Below are positions 9,969 to 20,600 of a DNA stretch of 64,000 nt, piece after piece. The stretch covers positions 62,001 to 126,000 of the forward strand of contig JABLUY010000027.1 in assembly GCA_013306675.1 (NCBI GenBank), read 5' to 3'. The DNA is from Thraustochytrium sp. TN22 (lineage: Eukaryota > Sar > Bigyra > Thraustochytrida > Thraustochytriidae). The translations under genes were made by a program, and so were the position numbers. How positions within the stretch are numbered: the first letter of the stretch is position 1; every line of letters begins with the position of its first letter. The notes beneath the pieces were generated by a model, which saw only the letters and a list, made by a program, of their open reading frames with translations, had not been told where the DNA came from and ran no database searches.

Positions 9969-10304
9969 AAGTTAGCCTGCCAGTGTGCTCTCCCTGGTAA
10001 ATTCCTTTCTGTCCTTGATCTTCATTCATGCAAAACAGTCGGCGAAACCGCGCCAACTGCACGCTCGTGTTGAGTTCAAGCGCAGCGTCAGGCATTCATT
10101 GGGCGGCAGCAGCGGCCGGATTGAGCTTGCTGGGAAGGCGAGGAGCCAAAAAGGCGCGCCACGCTCCCGTCGTTGTTTTGGCAACCGTGCAATCCACTAA
10201 TCAGATGCTATTGATTTGCGAACTTGTCTCAGGCCTCGGAGCTTTGCGCAGCGCTGCGCACGGCGAGCAAGAGCTCCAGAAGCGCCTCTCACAGGGCTGC
10301 AGTG

Positions 10305-13300
10305 CTAGTACGAAACGGACTCTTCCTGACTGCTGGAGCTCGACCAGCTGGAGTGTGCGGGCTTGTCAGCATGGGCAAGTGCCTCAGCGAGCTTGGCCTC
10401 GTGGAGGTGCCTGCTCGCGTCAGAGTCGCACGAGCTGGAGGTAAGGACAGAGGCGCCCCTGGGCGTGTCCAGGTCGACGCTTGAAGTGCTACCATTCCTC
10501 GGTCGCGACATGGAAGCCTGCGCGACGCGCTCAAAGGAGTGGCGGGAACGTGTTGAAGCGCCGATACCTGCGAGGAGCGCGGCACGAGCAGCCTGCGGCT
10601 CACGGACACTCTGTGCATCCGGCTCGTCCAGCTCATCGTCGTCGAAGTCCTCGAAGTCCTCCTCCTCGAATTGGTCGTCCTGCACGGCGGCAGCCTGCGG
10701 CTCACGGACACTCTGTGCATCCAGCTCGTCCAGCTCATCGCCGTCGCAGTCCTCCTCCTCCTCCTCAGAGAATTGGTCGTCCTGCACGGCGGCCAAAGGT
10801 GCTGCGAGAAGGTGGTCTCCGATCGCCGCGGCGACGCCGTCGTCCTTAATTCTGAAGCGGCGGAGAATGATGCGCGTCTGCGCGCAACACCAACGCGCCT
10901 TTGCATTGGTCTTGACGTCTTCGTAGGCCTCGTTCATGATGGCAATGAGCAGATTGAGCAGGACGATGACGAGGACCCAGGCAGCCAGAATGCTCATGAA
11001 AATGCCAAGGGAGCGGTCCATGGCAAAGCGGTCGTCGAAAGCGATGTCGCCGAGCGATACGCGGAAGCTGGTGATGAGCGAGCGCAGCACGCTGCTGACG
11101 GGCTCGTACGCCAGGCCGTAGAGCACGTTGTCGAAGAGGCTGAAGGCGAGCAGAAAGAAGAAAAAGATGGCGAAGAAGCCAAGCAGCTTGTGCAGCATGC
11201 CGCCCAGAATCATAATGGGGATGGCGATTCGCGAGTGTACCTGTGCGTACTCGAGAGCCTTTACATAGGCGAAGAGCACGGTGATCGCGAGCAGGTACTG
11301 GCGGGCGTCGGCGAGCTCGCCGAGGCGCACCACGTCAACGAAGTCGTCACCCATGGACCGCGCGCGCCATGCCTCGCGGCCGGCCGCCACTTCGGCGCGT
11401 AGCAGCAAGTGCGTGGCGACGAGACTGACGATGAGCGCCAGGATGCAGATGTCGAGCCAATTGTAGGTATTCTTGAGGTACCCGAGGACTGGGACGAGCG
11501 GACGCGAGGTCCAGGAGACGAGCTTGACCTGGAGTGCGCGCGATCGCTTGGACTTGTCGCTCCGATAGATCCATACAAGCCCGTACGGCTCGGCCGATGC
11601 ATGCAGCTCGGACTGTCGCCACACATGGGGGGACACGAGCCGCACGCCCGACGGCACGACGGGGATGCTAACCTCGGCCCAAGACCCGATGCCCATGGCC
11701 CAGATCTGCCAGAGCTCGGACACCGCATAGATGGTGAAGCACGCGAGGACGAGCGCCTGGAGAACAAGGTCTTCGAGGGTCGCGTCTACGACGCGACGCG
11801 TCTCCCAGTGCCTGCCAGCTCGGACAGCGCCCGCCGAGGTCTGCTCGAGGTAGATGGAGACGTGGGTCATGTAGCCCTTGGCGCGGGTCACGAGTGTGAA
11901 TTCGACGGCGGCGAAGCGTGTGTTGAGCGAGATGAAGCTGCAGCGCTCCAGGTCGTCCAAAAGAGACGACGCAGCCGTGCGGTTGACCGGCAAAACCAGG
12001 GCGAACCCGCCGGAGCGGTAGTATCCGAAGGCGCCCATGACAGGGGTCGCTGCGTGGTCAGCCCAGGACACCGAGACGCCGTCCGCGCATGCCAGCGTGC
12101 CGCGGTCCTCGACGAGCTCCGAGACGCGCGCGTAGCTGCCAGCGGTGATGGGCTCGAAGCAGAAGTCGTCGAACTGGCGAAGCAGCGCGGGTTCGTGAGC
12201 CGAACAGGAGGACGGCAGCGTCCGCAGCTGGCGGTAGCGGGGGCGGCCCAGCAGGCCGAGACCACCACGCACGAGCGTGCCGGGATAGGTGAGGTTGCGC
12301 AGGTCACCGTCATCGTCGACATAGGGTAGATCAAAGTCCCAGAGCGCCGGGAGCAGGTCATCGTGCAGGTAGGCGTGCCACTGACTCACGTCGCCAACGT
12401 CCTGGAGAGAGTCGGTGATCTGGGTGAGGACTGCGTTCGCGGAGAGCGCCTCATACGCGCTCTCGCCGCTGAAGCGCACCGCCAGCAAGGACAGGAGCCC
12501 GAGAAAGACTAGCCAGAGCAGGAAGCGGCACAGCGCGTCGCAACTGGCGCCCGTGGCGCGCCAGACCTCGTCCACGGACACCTGCGTGCGCGCGTCGTTG
12601 AAGAGCTCGTCGTGTCGCGCACTCCAATTTGTGCTCTCCTTGTCGACTTCCATCATTGCGCGGCGCTTCTCGCGGAAGCGCAAGAAGCGCAGAAAGTCGG
12701 GGAAGGCACGCTGATTGCTTGTGTTGACGCGATCCAGGTCGACGCCCTCGCCCATGAGCAGTTCGAGGATGCTGGTCTGGATGCGCGTGAGCTCGTGTGC
12801 CCGCGTCCGCTCCTCCACCTGGATGGACTGCGGCCAAAGCGGGTGCAGCGCGTCCTTGAAGAGTTGATGTTTGAGAAGGCGATTCCTGGAGCGCTCCGCA
12901 TCGTCTCCGCCGAGGTTGTCCCCTTCGTCCGAGCCCTCGTCGCCTGATTCGCACCCTTGCTCTCGCCGCCGGTACATGGTTTGCGCCTTCTGCGCAGGCA
13001 CCATGGTCGTGGCCAGATTGACGCTCGCCGCGGTCCAATCCTGCCACTTGGGGTCACGAATCGCGACGCGTTCAACCCAGGCGGCGGCTGACTCGTGCAG
13101 CGTACGGTTCATCCTGAGGCACAACAAGGTCCGCTTGATGCGCAGACCCTTGCGCGGCATCTCATCGCGCTTCTCCTGCAACATGCGCAAAAAGATGTAC
13201 CGGCGCGTGGCGAGGTGCAGCGCCGTGTCGCCACATCGATCGGTCGCCTCGGCCCTGATAACGCCCTTGGCCTCGGTGAGGAGGAAGCTGACCACATCGA

Positions 13301-14387
13301 GGTGACCGTGCGCCGCCGCCAGGTGCAGTGGCGTGAGCCCGGACCATGTGCGTGCCATGACGTCAGCGTGACAGTGAACCAAGCGCTCGATGGTCTCACG
13401 GTCGCCCAGCATGGCCGCCAGATGGATGAGCTTAAAGCCCAATTTATCGGTCTTGTCATGCAGTGCCAGTCTAGCCCACGTGTCACGCGCCCTAGGGTCG
13501 CAACGCAGGTCATCGCTGGCGCTCACCTCGTCGAACTCGTGCAACAGCTGCAGGTGTTCGAGCGCCATGTGCAAGGCGCGGTCCTGGGAAGCAAGCGGAC
13601 CCCTCGATCCGAACGGCGAGAGTGCGTTCCGCGACGAGCTCGCAAGTAAGACCGTGAATGTCTGCGCAAAGCCGATGTACGCGGCGCGCTCCAAGGGCGT
13701 CTGATCGCGTTTACCCCGGCGGTCTGTCGGGACGCCTGCATCCGTCAGCAACCGGACGAATGAGAGCGCGCGCGCGTCCTGGTGCGATACGCTTGGGTGC
13801 GAGGTGACCTGGAGCGCCATGTGGAGCAGGCACGGCTTACAGGCGAAGTCGTCCTCGTCCATCCACTTGCGCGTGTCGCTGATGAGCATCTCCAGCAGCG
13901 TCGGCTTGGGTGATGCGCTCGTCACTTCCCAGCTCATGACGAGCTCCCAAAGCGTGCACGTGCGCCTCTCTGGCTCGTTCCACGGAAGCAGGCGAGATGG
14001 GTACTGCTTGAAGGCCTTGGCTGGTTGATGGCATCGGTCCAGAAAAACCTTCAGGAGTGGGAGGTTGCGACGCTTGCAGACGCGCAACAGGGCTGACTCA
14101 CCATCGCCCTCGTCCCAGTCAGCAACGACCGCATTGACGCTCGTGCCAAGGCTCAGGAGCGTCTCCACGAGCTGCTCGCGGGAGGGATCGAACTGAGCGC
14201 TCGACCCAGCCGCCAGCACAAGCGCCTTGGTTCTGTCCGCTTTGCTCGCCTTGGCGACGAGTTGCAGGCACACGCCCCACTTCTCGCGCCGCGCCAGCTG
14301 CACAAGCTCACTCTCCATTACCGAGACGGCTGCCGGCTGCACCGAGGCGCCCGGCACCCGGCGTCGACGGCTCGGGGTCGCCGCCAT
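10305..14387 (-). CDS. Ankyrin-repeat polycystin-type (TRPP-like) cation channel, copy 1
   Basis: 1360 residues. It probably forms a calcium-permeable six-span channel. Degenerate ankyrin repeats fill about 30-440, clearest at LIHLAAMLGDRETIERLV, TPLHLAAAHGHLDVVSFLL and TALHLA. S1 is at about 617-637. The long loop that follows carries polycystin-domain features: GRPRYRQLRT, paired cysteines, GYYRSGGFALVLP and FAAVEFTLVTRAKGYMTHVS with a following acidic/aromatic strand. S2 is near 885, S3-S5 lie at about 960-1090, and the pore helix and filter read LITSFRVSLGDIAFDD, close to the LGDIN filter of PKD2. S6 is SILAAWVLVIVLLNLLIAIM. The cytosolic tail holds an acidic 34-residue duplication. It is paralogous to the channel at 17680. 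The Met has no good upstream alternative. Confidence 0.85.
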   Translation of the reverse strand: MAATPSRRRRVPGASVQPAAVSVMESELVQLARREKWGVCLQLVAKASKADRTKALVLAAGSSAQFDPSREQLVETLLSLGTSVNAVVADWDEGDGESALLRVCKRRNLPLLKVFLDRCHQPAKAFKQYPSRLLPWNEPERRTCTLWELVMSWEVTSASPKPTLLEMLISDTRKWMDEDDFACKPCLLHMALQVTSHPSVSHQDARALSFVRLLTDAGVPTDRRGKRDQTPLERAAYIGFAQTFTVLLASSSRNALSPFGSRGPLASQDRALHMALEHLQLLHEFDEVSASDDLRCDPRARDTWARLALHDKTDKLGFKLIHLAAMLGDRETIERLVHCHADVMARTWSGLTPLHLAAAHGHLDVVSFLLTEAKGVIRAEATDRCGDTALHLATRRYIFLRMLQEKRDEMPRKGLRIKRTLLCLRMNRTLHESAAAWVERVAIRDPKWQDWTAASVNLATTMVPAQKAQTMYRRREQGCESGDEGSDEGDNLGGDDAERSRNRLLKHQLFKDALHPLWPQSIQVEERTRAHELTRIQTSILELLMGEGVDLDRVNTSNQRAFPDFLRFLRFREKRRAMMEVDKESTNWSARHDELFNDARTQVSVDEVWRATGASCDALCRFLLWLVFLGLLSLLAVRFSGESAYEALSANAVLTQITDSLQDVGDVSQWHAYLHDDLLPALWDFDLPYVDDDGDLRNLTYPGTLVRGGLGLLGRPRYRQLRTLPSSCSAHEPALLRQFDDFCFEPITAGSYARVSELVEDRGTLACADGVSVSWADHAATPVMGAFGYYRSGGFALVLPVNRTAASSLLDDLERCSFISLNTRFAAVEFTLVTRAKGYMTHVSIYLEQTSAGAVRAGRHWETRRVVDATLEDLVLQALVLACFTIYAVSELWQIWAMGIGSWAEVSIPVVPSGVRLVSPHVWRQSELHASAEPYGLVWIYRSDKSKRSRALQVKLVSWTSRPLVPVLGYLKNTYNWLDICILALIVSLVATHLLLRAEVAAGREAWRARSMGDDFVDVVRLGELADARQYLLAITVLFAYVKALEYAQVHSRIAIPIMILGGMLHKLLGFFAIFFFFLLAFSLFDNVLYGLAYEPVSSVLRSLITSFRVSLGDIAFDDRFAMDRSLGIFMSILAAWVLVIVLLNLLIAIMNEAYEDVKTNAKARWCCAQTRIILRRFRIKDDGVAAAIGDHLLAAPLAAVQDDQFSEEEEEDCDGDELDELDAQSVREPQAAAVQDDQFEEEDFEDFDDDELDEPDAQSVREPQAARAALLAGIGASTRSRHSFERVAQASMSRPRNGSTSSVDLDTPRGASVLTSSSCDSDASRHLHEAKLAEALAHADKPAHSSWSSSSSQEESVSY
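10588..10794. repeat. 102-bp tandem duplication encoding the acidic channel tail
   Basis: Two adjacent copies of about 102 bases share runs such as gcagcctgcggctcacggac and ttggtcgtcctgcacggcgg. They lie in frame inside the channel gene and encode two versions of DDQF + acidic stretch + DELDE-DAQSVREPQA. The copies differ by substitutions and a few small in-frame length changes. Confidence 0.9.
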
Positions 14388-14621
14388 TGTGTCCGGGCCG
14401 ACGCTGGGCTGCTTGACTTTTGGCGCTCTGCCAGTGCAGTGCGGCGGTCTTCCGAATCGTCTGATCTCAGGCTGAAAGCCACGGTGGTTTCAGTGAGCCG
14501 TTTCTGTTTGGACGAGCCTGGCGCTGGCAGGTCAGGCCCGTCAGCCGAGGATGACAGCGCGACAACTCTCATCCATGATGAAGCGGCGGCGGGAGGCATC
14601 TGGCAGGACCTGTTTGATTAG

Positions 14622-15221
14622 TTAGGCTACACGCACAAGAGTGTCGTCGGCGGGAATGTGATCGAAAATCATGCGCTCTTGTGCGAGGTTGCCCTCCTCG
14701 TCTTGGCGGAGCAAAACCAGCTCGAGCGTGGCCATGGCGCTGAGAAGCTCGGTGGCGCGGGCTGTACCGGCGTCTGCGAGGCCCTTGAGCGCACCATCGA
14801 CGGCCAGGTCAACGCGGGCGTCCGGTGCCTCCAAGGCGCTGCACTGGTCTAGCGCGGCCTGCAGCGTGGCGAGATGCTCCGCGCGGCAGGCGACGGCTTC
14901 CTCGAGGCGGCCGAGCAGCGACTCGTACGCCACGGCAGCCTCCTGCTCCTCCTCGCTCAGCTCCTGCGCCGCGGCGTCCTCGCCCTCGTCCTTGCCAGTC
15001 TCTGCGTCGTGACGCTTCGCCGGGGCCATGGCCTGCGTCGACGCCAGGCGCCGCTCGTACGCGCTCAGGTCCGCCGCGACTGTTGCCACGCGGTGCGCGA
15101 GCGTGGACCGCGCAGCCTCCGCGCACGACGCGCGCACGTGGCGCAGCAAGACGTCCGCCGCCACGTCCGCATTCACCAGCAGCCGCTGCCCGCACCCGAA
15201 CCGCACCTCGGCGAGCGCCAT
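14622..15221 (-). CDS. Small protein resembling the C22orf15/CXorf65 family
   Basis: 199 residues. The N-terminal 35 residues (VRFGCGQRLLVNADVAADVL) resemble the ubiquitin-like start of vertebrate C22orf15 and CXorf65 (V/IxFGxGxxxLVNxxC...LL), and an AYESLLGRLEEA element recalls the YESLLENL of C22orf15. The middle is acidic and Gln/Glu-rich with likely helices. The family has no established function, though members tend to occur in ciliated organisms. It lies 234 bases upstream of the channel start on the same strand. The assignment is tentative because only short blocks match. Confidence 0.5.
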   Translation of the reverse strand: MALAEVRFGCGQRLLVNADVAADVLLRHVRASCAEAARSTLAHRVATVAADLSAYERRLASTQAMAPAKRHDAETGKDEGEDAAAQELSEEEQEAAVAYESLLGRLEEAVACRAEHLATLQAALDQCSALEAPDARVDLAVDGALKGLADAGTARATELLSAMATLELVLLRQDEEGNLAQERMIFDHIPADDTLVRVA

Positions 15222-16093
15222 GGCGCTGCACTGCGCCAGCTTCGCGCACCAACAGCACGCGACCTCGAGCGAGTCGAGTCCGCGTCAAGTCGACCCCTGG
15301 GCCAGGCCTGGCTGGCTCGCGCCCGTGCGGCTGCTCCTGCCGGCTTGCGCAGTCACGATGCAGCGCTGCCGATGGTCCGAGTCCCGTCTTGACCGTTCGT
15401 TCCTAAAACGAGGCATCACTGCACTGCAGTGGCAGTGGCATTGCAGCACAGTCCGTGGCGGGCCATGCACGGACGCCAGCAAGCCCGCATCTCCAGCTCA
15501 GAAAGATCCTGCGACGCTGGCACCTGACAGGCACCAAATGCGAGGCGCTTTGTAGATCTTGTGCCGCTGCAGGCCCGCGCCTGAGAGCACAGCATGTTTG
15601 GGGTCCCCACCGATCGGCGCTCAGCCCGGCCGTGACAGTGATGCAGTGGAGGTACCGTGACCCGTACCACAAGGCAGCGTGCAGGAGTGCTGCAGCTGCC
15701 CGGGCAGAGTCTGGATCCTGCAGCGATCAAGCCTCGCGTCTCGAACCCGCTGGCCGGACGTACCGTCCTACTCTCTGCACAGACCCGGGCCACAATGCAC
15801 TGCACTGCAGACCGTATGCACAGCTGAGCGCAGCAGGAGGACTCGGAGGCGGGCGGCGAACGCGGCCCGTGACTTTGCTTCCCTCAGAATCCCTCTGCAC
15901 TGAGCGCCCGTGGCAAGGTCAAACCCCCATCGCCGGGGACTCGCCAGGCCGATAGCGCGCCGCTGGACGGTGCTACGCGCGGCTCGGCCGGTCTTGAAGC
16001 AGCGTAGTCTTCTGCAAGGCAGCCTGGCCAGCTCTTGCTACCTGGCCGGGCTCTCTAAGGCCTAGCGGTACCACTCCGCCTGAGCTCACTGGC
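15222..16093. other. Intergenic region, no gene seen
   Basis: About 870 bases between the divergent C22orf15-like gene and ectodomain gene A. Base composition is more even than in the coding regions around it. I see only short incoherent frames and no repeat array. It presumably holds both promoters. Confidence 0.5.
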
Positions 16094-17080
16094 ATGATTC
16101 GCGCAGTTCAAGCTGCGCTGTTGCTAGCGCTGACGGGCCCACTCGCGCCTTTGGGCGTGGTCGGTACATGGGAGAAGGAGGTGGACGGCCAGGTTGTGCA
16201 CTGCGAGGAGGTCTATGCAGGCACCTTCTTCGAGGGCGTCAAAGAAGGCAAAAGGCCCACGTGCGAGGAGGGCGCCTGGACGTACCGCTCGGGAGATGGC
16301 GAAGAACGATCCTTTGAGGAGCGGACGTGCGCGGCGACGCTGCAGGACGGAGGCGCGACTGCGCCCCGGCTCAAAGTGAAGTGGAAGAGCCGCATGACAG
16401 ACTACTGGTGCTCGCTGAGTCCGTCGTACGACAAAGAGGCCACCGCGTTGGTTCAGTTCGGCGATCTCAGCGAACGAAGGGCATCCAAAGGTTGGGTTTT
16501 TTGCAACTGCAGCGTCCCCGCATACGTGCCTCCGCTGGGGGAACTCACACCCGCGGAGCTCTTTGGCTCTGCTCATGCTTTGCCCCGGTGGAAGCGTCAC
16601 GGCGTGGAGAATCTGTGGAGGAGGCATCTTGGCTCGAGGGATGCGGACAAGCGAATGACTCTTGAAATCAGCACCCGGCAGGCGCCTTGCCTAACACCAG
16701 CCGACTACCGAAATCGCGCATATTTCATGCTGGACGGCTGCATTCCGTACACCCAGCTTGACACGAAACAAAGGCGCATGCTCTCCTCACTCCGTGAGAA
16801 GTTCGGGGTCGAGATTCAAGGATGGTGCCCTACCGAGATTGATGCCGCTGGAGTCTTTACGCAAGGTGGCCCATGCACGAACGTCTGGGCAGGGCCAGGC
16901 CTCACCGCAGCGGCGAGACCTACCCCGTTTCCAACGCTTCGGCCAACCGTGAATTTCGAGCCCACGACGTCTTCGCCTGGGCCGACGATGACGCACCAGC
17001 CCACCCCGCCGACCACCCCGCCGTCGCCGCGACCAACTGCTCCGTTCTACGTTCCATCAGTTAAACCCACGCGTCTGTGA
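16094..17080 (+). CDS. Secreted Cys-rich ectodomain protein A (paralogue of the gene at 22230)
   Basis: 328 residues, no recognised family. Residues 1-24 are a signal peptide (AALLLALTGPLAPLGVVG). The ectodomain of about 250 residues shares with its paralogue an ordered set of cysteines and blocks: TWEKEVDGQVVHCEEVYAGT, ERTCAATL, DYWCSLSPSYDKEAT, FCNCSVPAYVPPLGELT, PCLTPADYRNRAYFMLDGCI and FGVEIQGWCPTEID. A short Pro/Thr stalk (TPPTTPPSPRPTAP) precedes the stop. Unlike its paralogue it has no membrane span, so it is predicted to be secreted or is a shortened copy. It faces copy 2 of the channel tail to tail and lies 0.9 kb from the C22orf15-like gene. The role is unknown; an extracellular partner of the channels is my inference from co-duplication. 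Confidence 0.8.
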   Translation: MIRAVQAALLLALTGPLAPLGVVGTWEKEVDGQVVHCEEVYAGTFFEGVKEGKRPTCEEGAWTYRSGDGEERSFEERTCAATLQDGGATAPRLKVKWKSRMTDYWCSLSPSYDKEATALVQFGDLSERRASKGWVFCNCSVPAYVPPLGELTPAELFGSAHALPRWKRHGVENLWRRHLGSRDADKRMTLEISTRQAPCLTPADYRNRAYFMLDGCIPYTQLDTKQRRMLSSLREKFGVEIQGWCPTEIDAAGVFTQGGPCTNVWAGPGLTAAARPTPFPTLRPTVNFEPTTSSPGPTMTHQPTPPTTPPSPRPTAPFYVPSVKPTRL

Positions 17081-17330
17081 CGATTCTCAATGCTGTTTTT
17101 GGCATCGCTGCCCAGAGACCGCAGCGCCAACGCACAAGACGACGGGCTCACTCTGGCTAACCCAGCGTGGTGGAGCAATGGTGCTCATGCTGGCCGAATG
17201 TGTGTCGTGCGTATCTCAAGAGTTGCGAAGCTGAGGTGGCGTGCGCTGCACTGAGAAAATGTGCAAAGTCAGAGAGATTCCAGGGTGATCGATGGTCAAA
17301 GTCAGAGAGAGTCCTGGGTGATTTGCTCGC

Positions 17331-17650
17331 CTCGCCTCGCCTTGGCTCGCGAGCGAAGTCCTTCTCTTGATTGCCTCGCCTCGCCTTGCCTCGCCTCGCC
17401 TCACCTCGCCTCGCCTCGCCTCCGAGTCGTCTCGCCTCGGTCTCTTTGCTTTTCCTTTTCCTTGCCTCTCTTGGCTTGGCTTGGCTTGGCTTGGCTTGGC
17501 TTGGCTTGGCTTGGCTTGGCTTGGCTTGGCTTGGCTTGGCTTGGCTTGGCTTGGCTTGGCTTGGCTTGGCTTGGCTGGGCTGGGCTTGGCTTGGCTTGGC
17601 TTGGCTTGGCTTGGCTGGGCTTGGCTTGACTTTCCTCGCCTCGCGTCGAC
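17331..17650. repeat. Pentanucleotide arrays (TCGCC)n and (TTGGC)n
   Basis: Imperfect cctcgcctcgcc repeats fill about 17331-17430, and an almost pure (ttggc)n tract of about 30 units runs from 17471 to about 17630 with a few one-base variants (ctgggc). The arrays sit between the convergent 3' ends of ectodomain gene A and channel copy 2. Confidence 0.95.
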
Positions 17651-17679
17651 TTGTGCGACCAGGATCTTAACGTTCTCCT

Positions 17680-20600
17680 TCAGACGTTGCTTAGGTTCTT
17701 GCTTTCCTCACCACCGTTCGGGCTGCCTTCTCCACCGCCGTTCCGGTTGCCTTGCTCGCCGTCATTTCGGTTGTCTTCGACGCCGCTGTTCGAGCGGCGC
17801 GTGGCTCGGACCCAGTGAGAAACAGCCCGAGCCTGATCGCGGACGTAGTCGATGAGGTCGAAGAAATCGGACTGGGTCTCCTTCTCTCCTCCGTCCCCTC
17901 CGTGTTTTTCTCCTTCGTCCCGCTCGTTCGCCTCCTGGAGCTCGTGACTGTCTTGGACCATGCGGAACTGCATGAAGCACCAGCGCGCCTTGGCGGAGTT
18001 GCGCACGTCCTCGTAGGCTTCGTTCATGATGGCGATGAGGAGGTTGAGCAGGATGATGACCAGAAGCCAAGCTGCCAGGACGCTCATGAAGATGCCAAGG
18101 CCGGTGGTGTCGAGCTCGAACTTCTCGTCAAAGGGGATGTCACCGACGGCTGCGCGGAAGGTCATAATAATCGAGCGGCCGATGGAGGAGACCGGCCAGT
18201 AGGAGAGGCCGTAGAGGATGTAGTCAAAGAAGCCCCATGCGAGGATGAAGAAGATGAAGAAGCCGAAAAAGGAGACGAGCTTGACCATCATGCCGCCCAT
18301 GATGATGAGCGGCAGCGCGAGAGCCTCGTGGACCTGGGCGTACTCGAGGCCCTTGAGGTAGCAGAGAAAGACAACGACGGCGAGGTAGGTCTGTCGCTTC
18401 TGCGCGAGGTTGATGGCGTCGGCCGTGTCGATGTACTCGTCTGAAGCTGACTTGGCGAACCAGTCTTCAATATTGGCGTCCAGCTCGGTGGCGAGATCGG
18501 CGTGAAGGCTGAGGAGAATATTGAAAAGGACCAGGATGGTCACGTCCAGCCAGTTGTACGGGTTCCAGAGGTAGAGCGGCATGGGGAAGAACTTGCAGCT
18601 GCATCTGCGTCTGCGCACGGCCGTGGTTTGCGAACCATACGAGGATCGCTTCCTGCGCTTGGGGCAAAAATGGATCTGAGAGGACGAGAGCTTCTCGTAG
18701 GCCTCCTTGGGCGGGAGCCCGTACCACTTGATGCCGTACGAGTGGAGCTGATGGACCTCCACGAGAGCATACACGGCGAAGCAGAATAGCAGCAGCCACT
18801 CCCAGCGGCGGTCGACCAGATCCTGCTCGCTGTAGTAGGAGACGACCTTGAGAGTGGAGAAGCGTTTCGTGGCCTGAATGGCGCCTGCTGCGGTCAGCTC
18901 CAAAACGATTGCGCCGTAGGTGACGAGGCCCTGAGACCTGGAGAACAGCTTGAACTCGATTGCGGCGAGGCGCGTGTTGCGCGAGATGAAGTCGCAGGCC
19001 TGCAAGTCTTCAAGCAGGAAGCGCGCCGCAGACTTGTCGACGGGCAGAGGCACGCTAAAGCCGCCCCCTGGGTACTTGCCATAGTTGCCGTAAAAGGGGA
19101 GACCCGCGCCAGAGCTGTGGCGGAAGCTGGCGAGTGTGCCGTTGCTGAGCTCGCACGAGATGGGCGCCAAGTCCGCGGCATCGGTGCTGAAAGGGGCGAA
19201 GCAGGTCTCCACGCTCTGGCGCACAATAGCTTTGTCATCGACGCAGGAGTCAGACCGCGTGCGCAACTGCCGGTACAGCGGGCGGCCGATAAGGCCTTGC
19301 GCGCCGTTGAGGAGCGCGCCCTCGCCCCCGAGTACCTCGCGCTTGCCGTCCGGGGTCGTGTACACCTGGTCAGTCTCCCACAGGGCGTCCAAGAAGGTGC
19401 CCTGCGTGAATTCATGCCAGCCCTGGACGTCCGAAATCTCGGAGAACGCCGTGAGGCGGCCCTCAATGGCCGCCTGCACGGCGTAAGCCTCTTCCGCGTT
19501 GCGCCCGCTGTAGCGCGCCGCAACAAAGGTGAGCAGCGCGAGGAAGAGCAGATAGACAACCAGCTTTAGGACGGACCAGATGCGCAGGCCACTGTCGATC
19601 CAGAGCTGATTCACAGCAACATGCCCGCGCGGGTCCTGAAAGATGGCCGCTGTGAAGCCGAAGTTCGGCCCGCTCTGCAGGGCATTCTGGAGCTCCAGCC
19701 AGTGCCGCTTGAGCCAGTCGTAGCGAGCCGATCGCGGGAAGCTGAGGTTGCCGCGGCTGTCCCTCGCGTTCAGGTCTGCATTTGCCTGGACCATGAGCTT
19801 GATGACCCTCTCCTGATCCACGATCATCCGCGACAGGTCCTTGCGATCCGCCTCGCGAAGCTCTCCGGTCTTGGGATCCTCCGCGGCCAGGACGTAGTCG
19901 CCGAGGCCGGTGCCTCGAAAAGCTTCAGCGGGCGGTTCAGGCGGCGAAGCCAGGGCTGCCATGGACTGGTCGATCAACGCATCGCCGCCCTGTGGATGCT
20001 GAAGTTCGGCAAGCGTGAGGTGCTCGAGCTGGGAGGAGACGATGCTGCGCCACGCGTCCGGACTCTCGTCCATCGCCACCTCGGGCTCCAGCACGGGTTT
20101 CAACCGCTTCTGGAGCAGCTCGGCCAGGCGCCTCGGAAGGGCGATGCCTTCCTCTCGCGTCAGGCGCCCGTGGAGAGTGGCGGAGCTAGCAGCTTCCCTC
20201 GAACCTGCGAGATCCCGCAGCGAGGAGAAGGCTCGCTCCACGCGCATTTCTGACCGCGCGCGGCCGGCGACGGCGGGCTCGACGCTTGGGCCAGCAGATG
20301 TCTCGCTGCCTCCCGGAGGGGTCCACTCTTTGACGATGAGGTGTGGGTCGATCGCTCGAGGAAAGAGCAGGCACCAGAGCTCGAAGGTGGCGGCCAACTT
20401 CGATATGGGTGGCGGAGGCACCCCTTTCAAGTGAATGTGGTCTCGAAGCACCTTTTCGACCTTCACGTCGAGCCTCCCGGCTCGGAGCCAGCCTTTGTAG
20501 ACAAAGGCTGACTCGTGCCGCTTTGCGCCAGCCTTGAGGAGACTTGCATGACGCAAAAAGAGAAGTCGCCTCGTCGCGTAGTGCAGAGGCGTGTTCTCAT

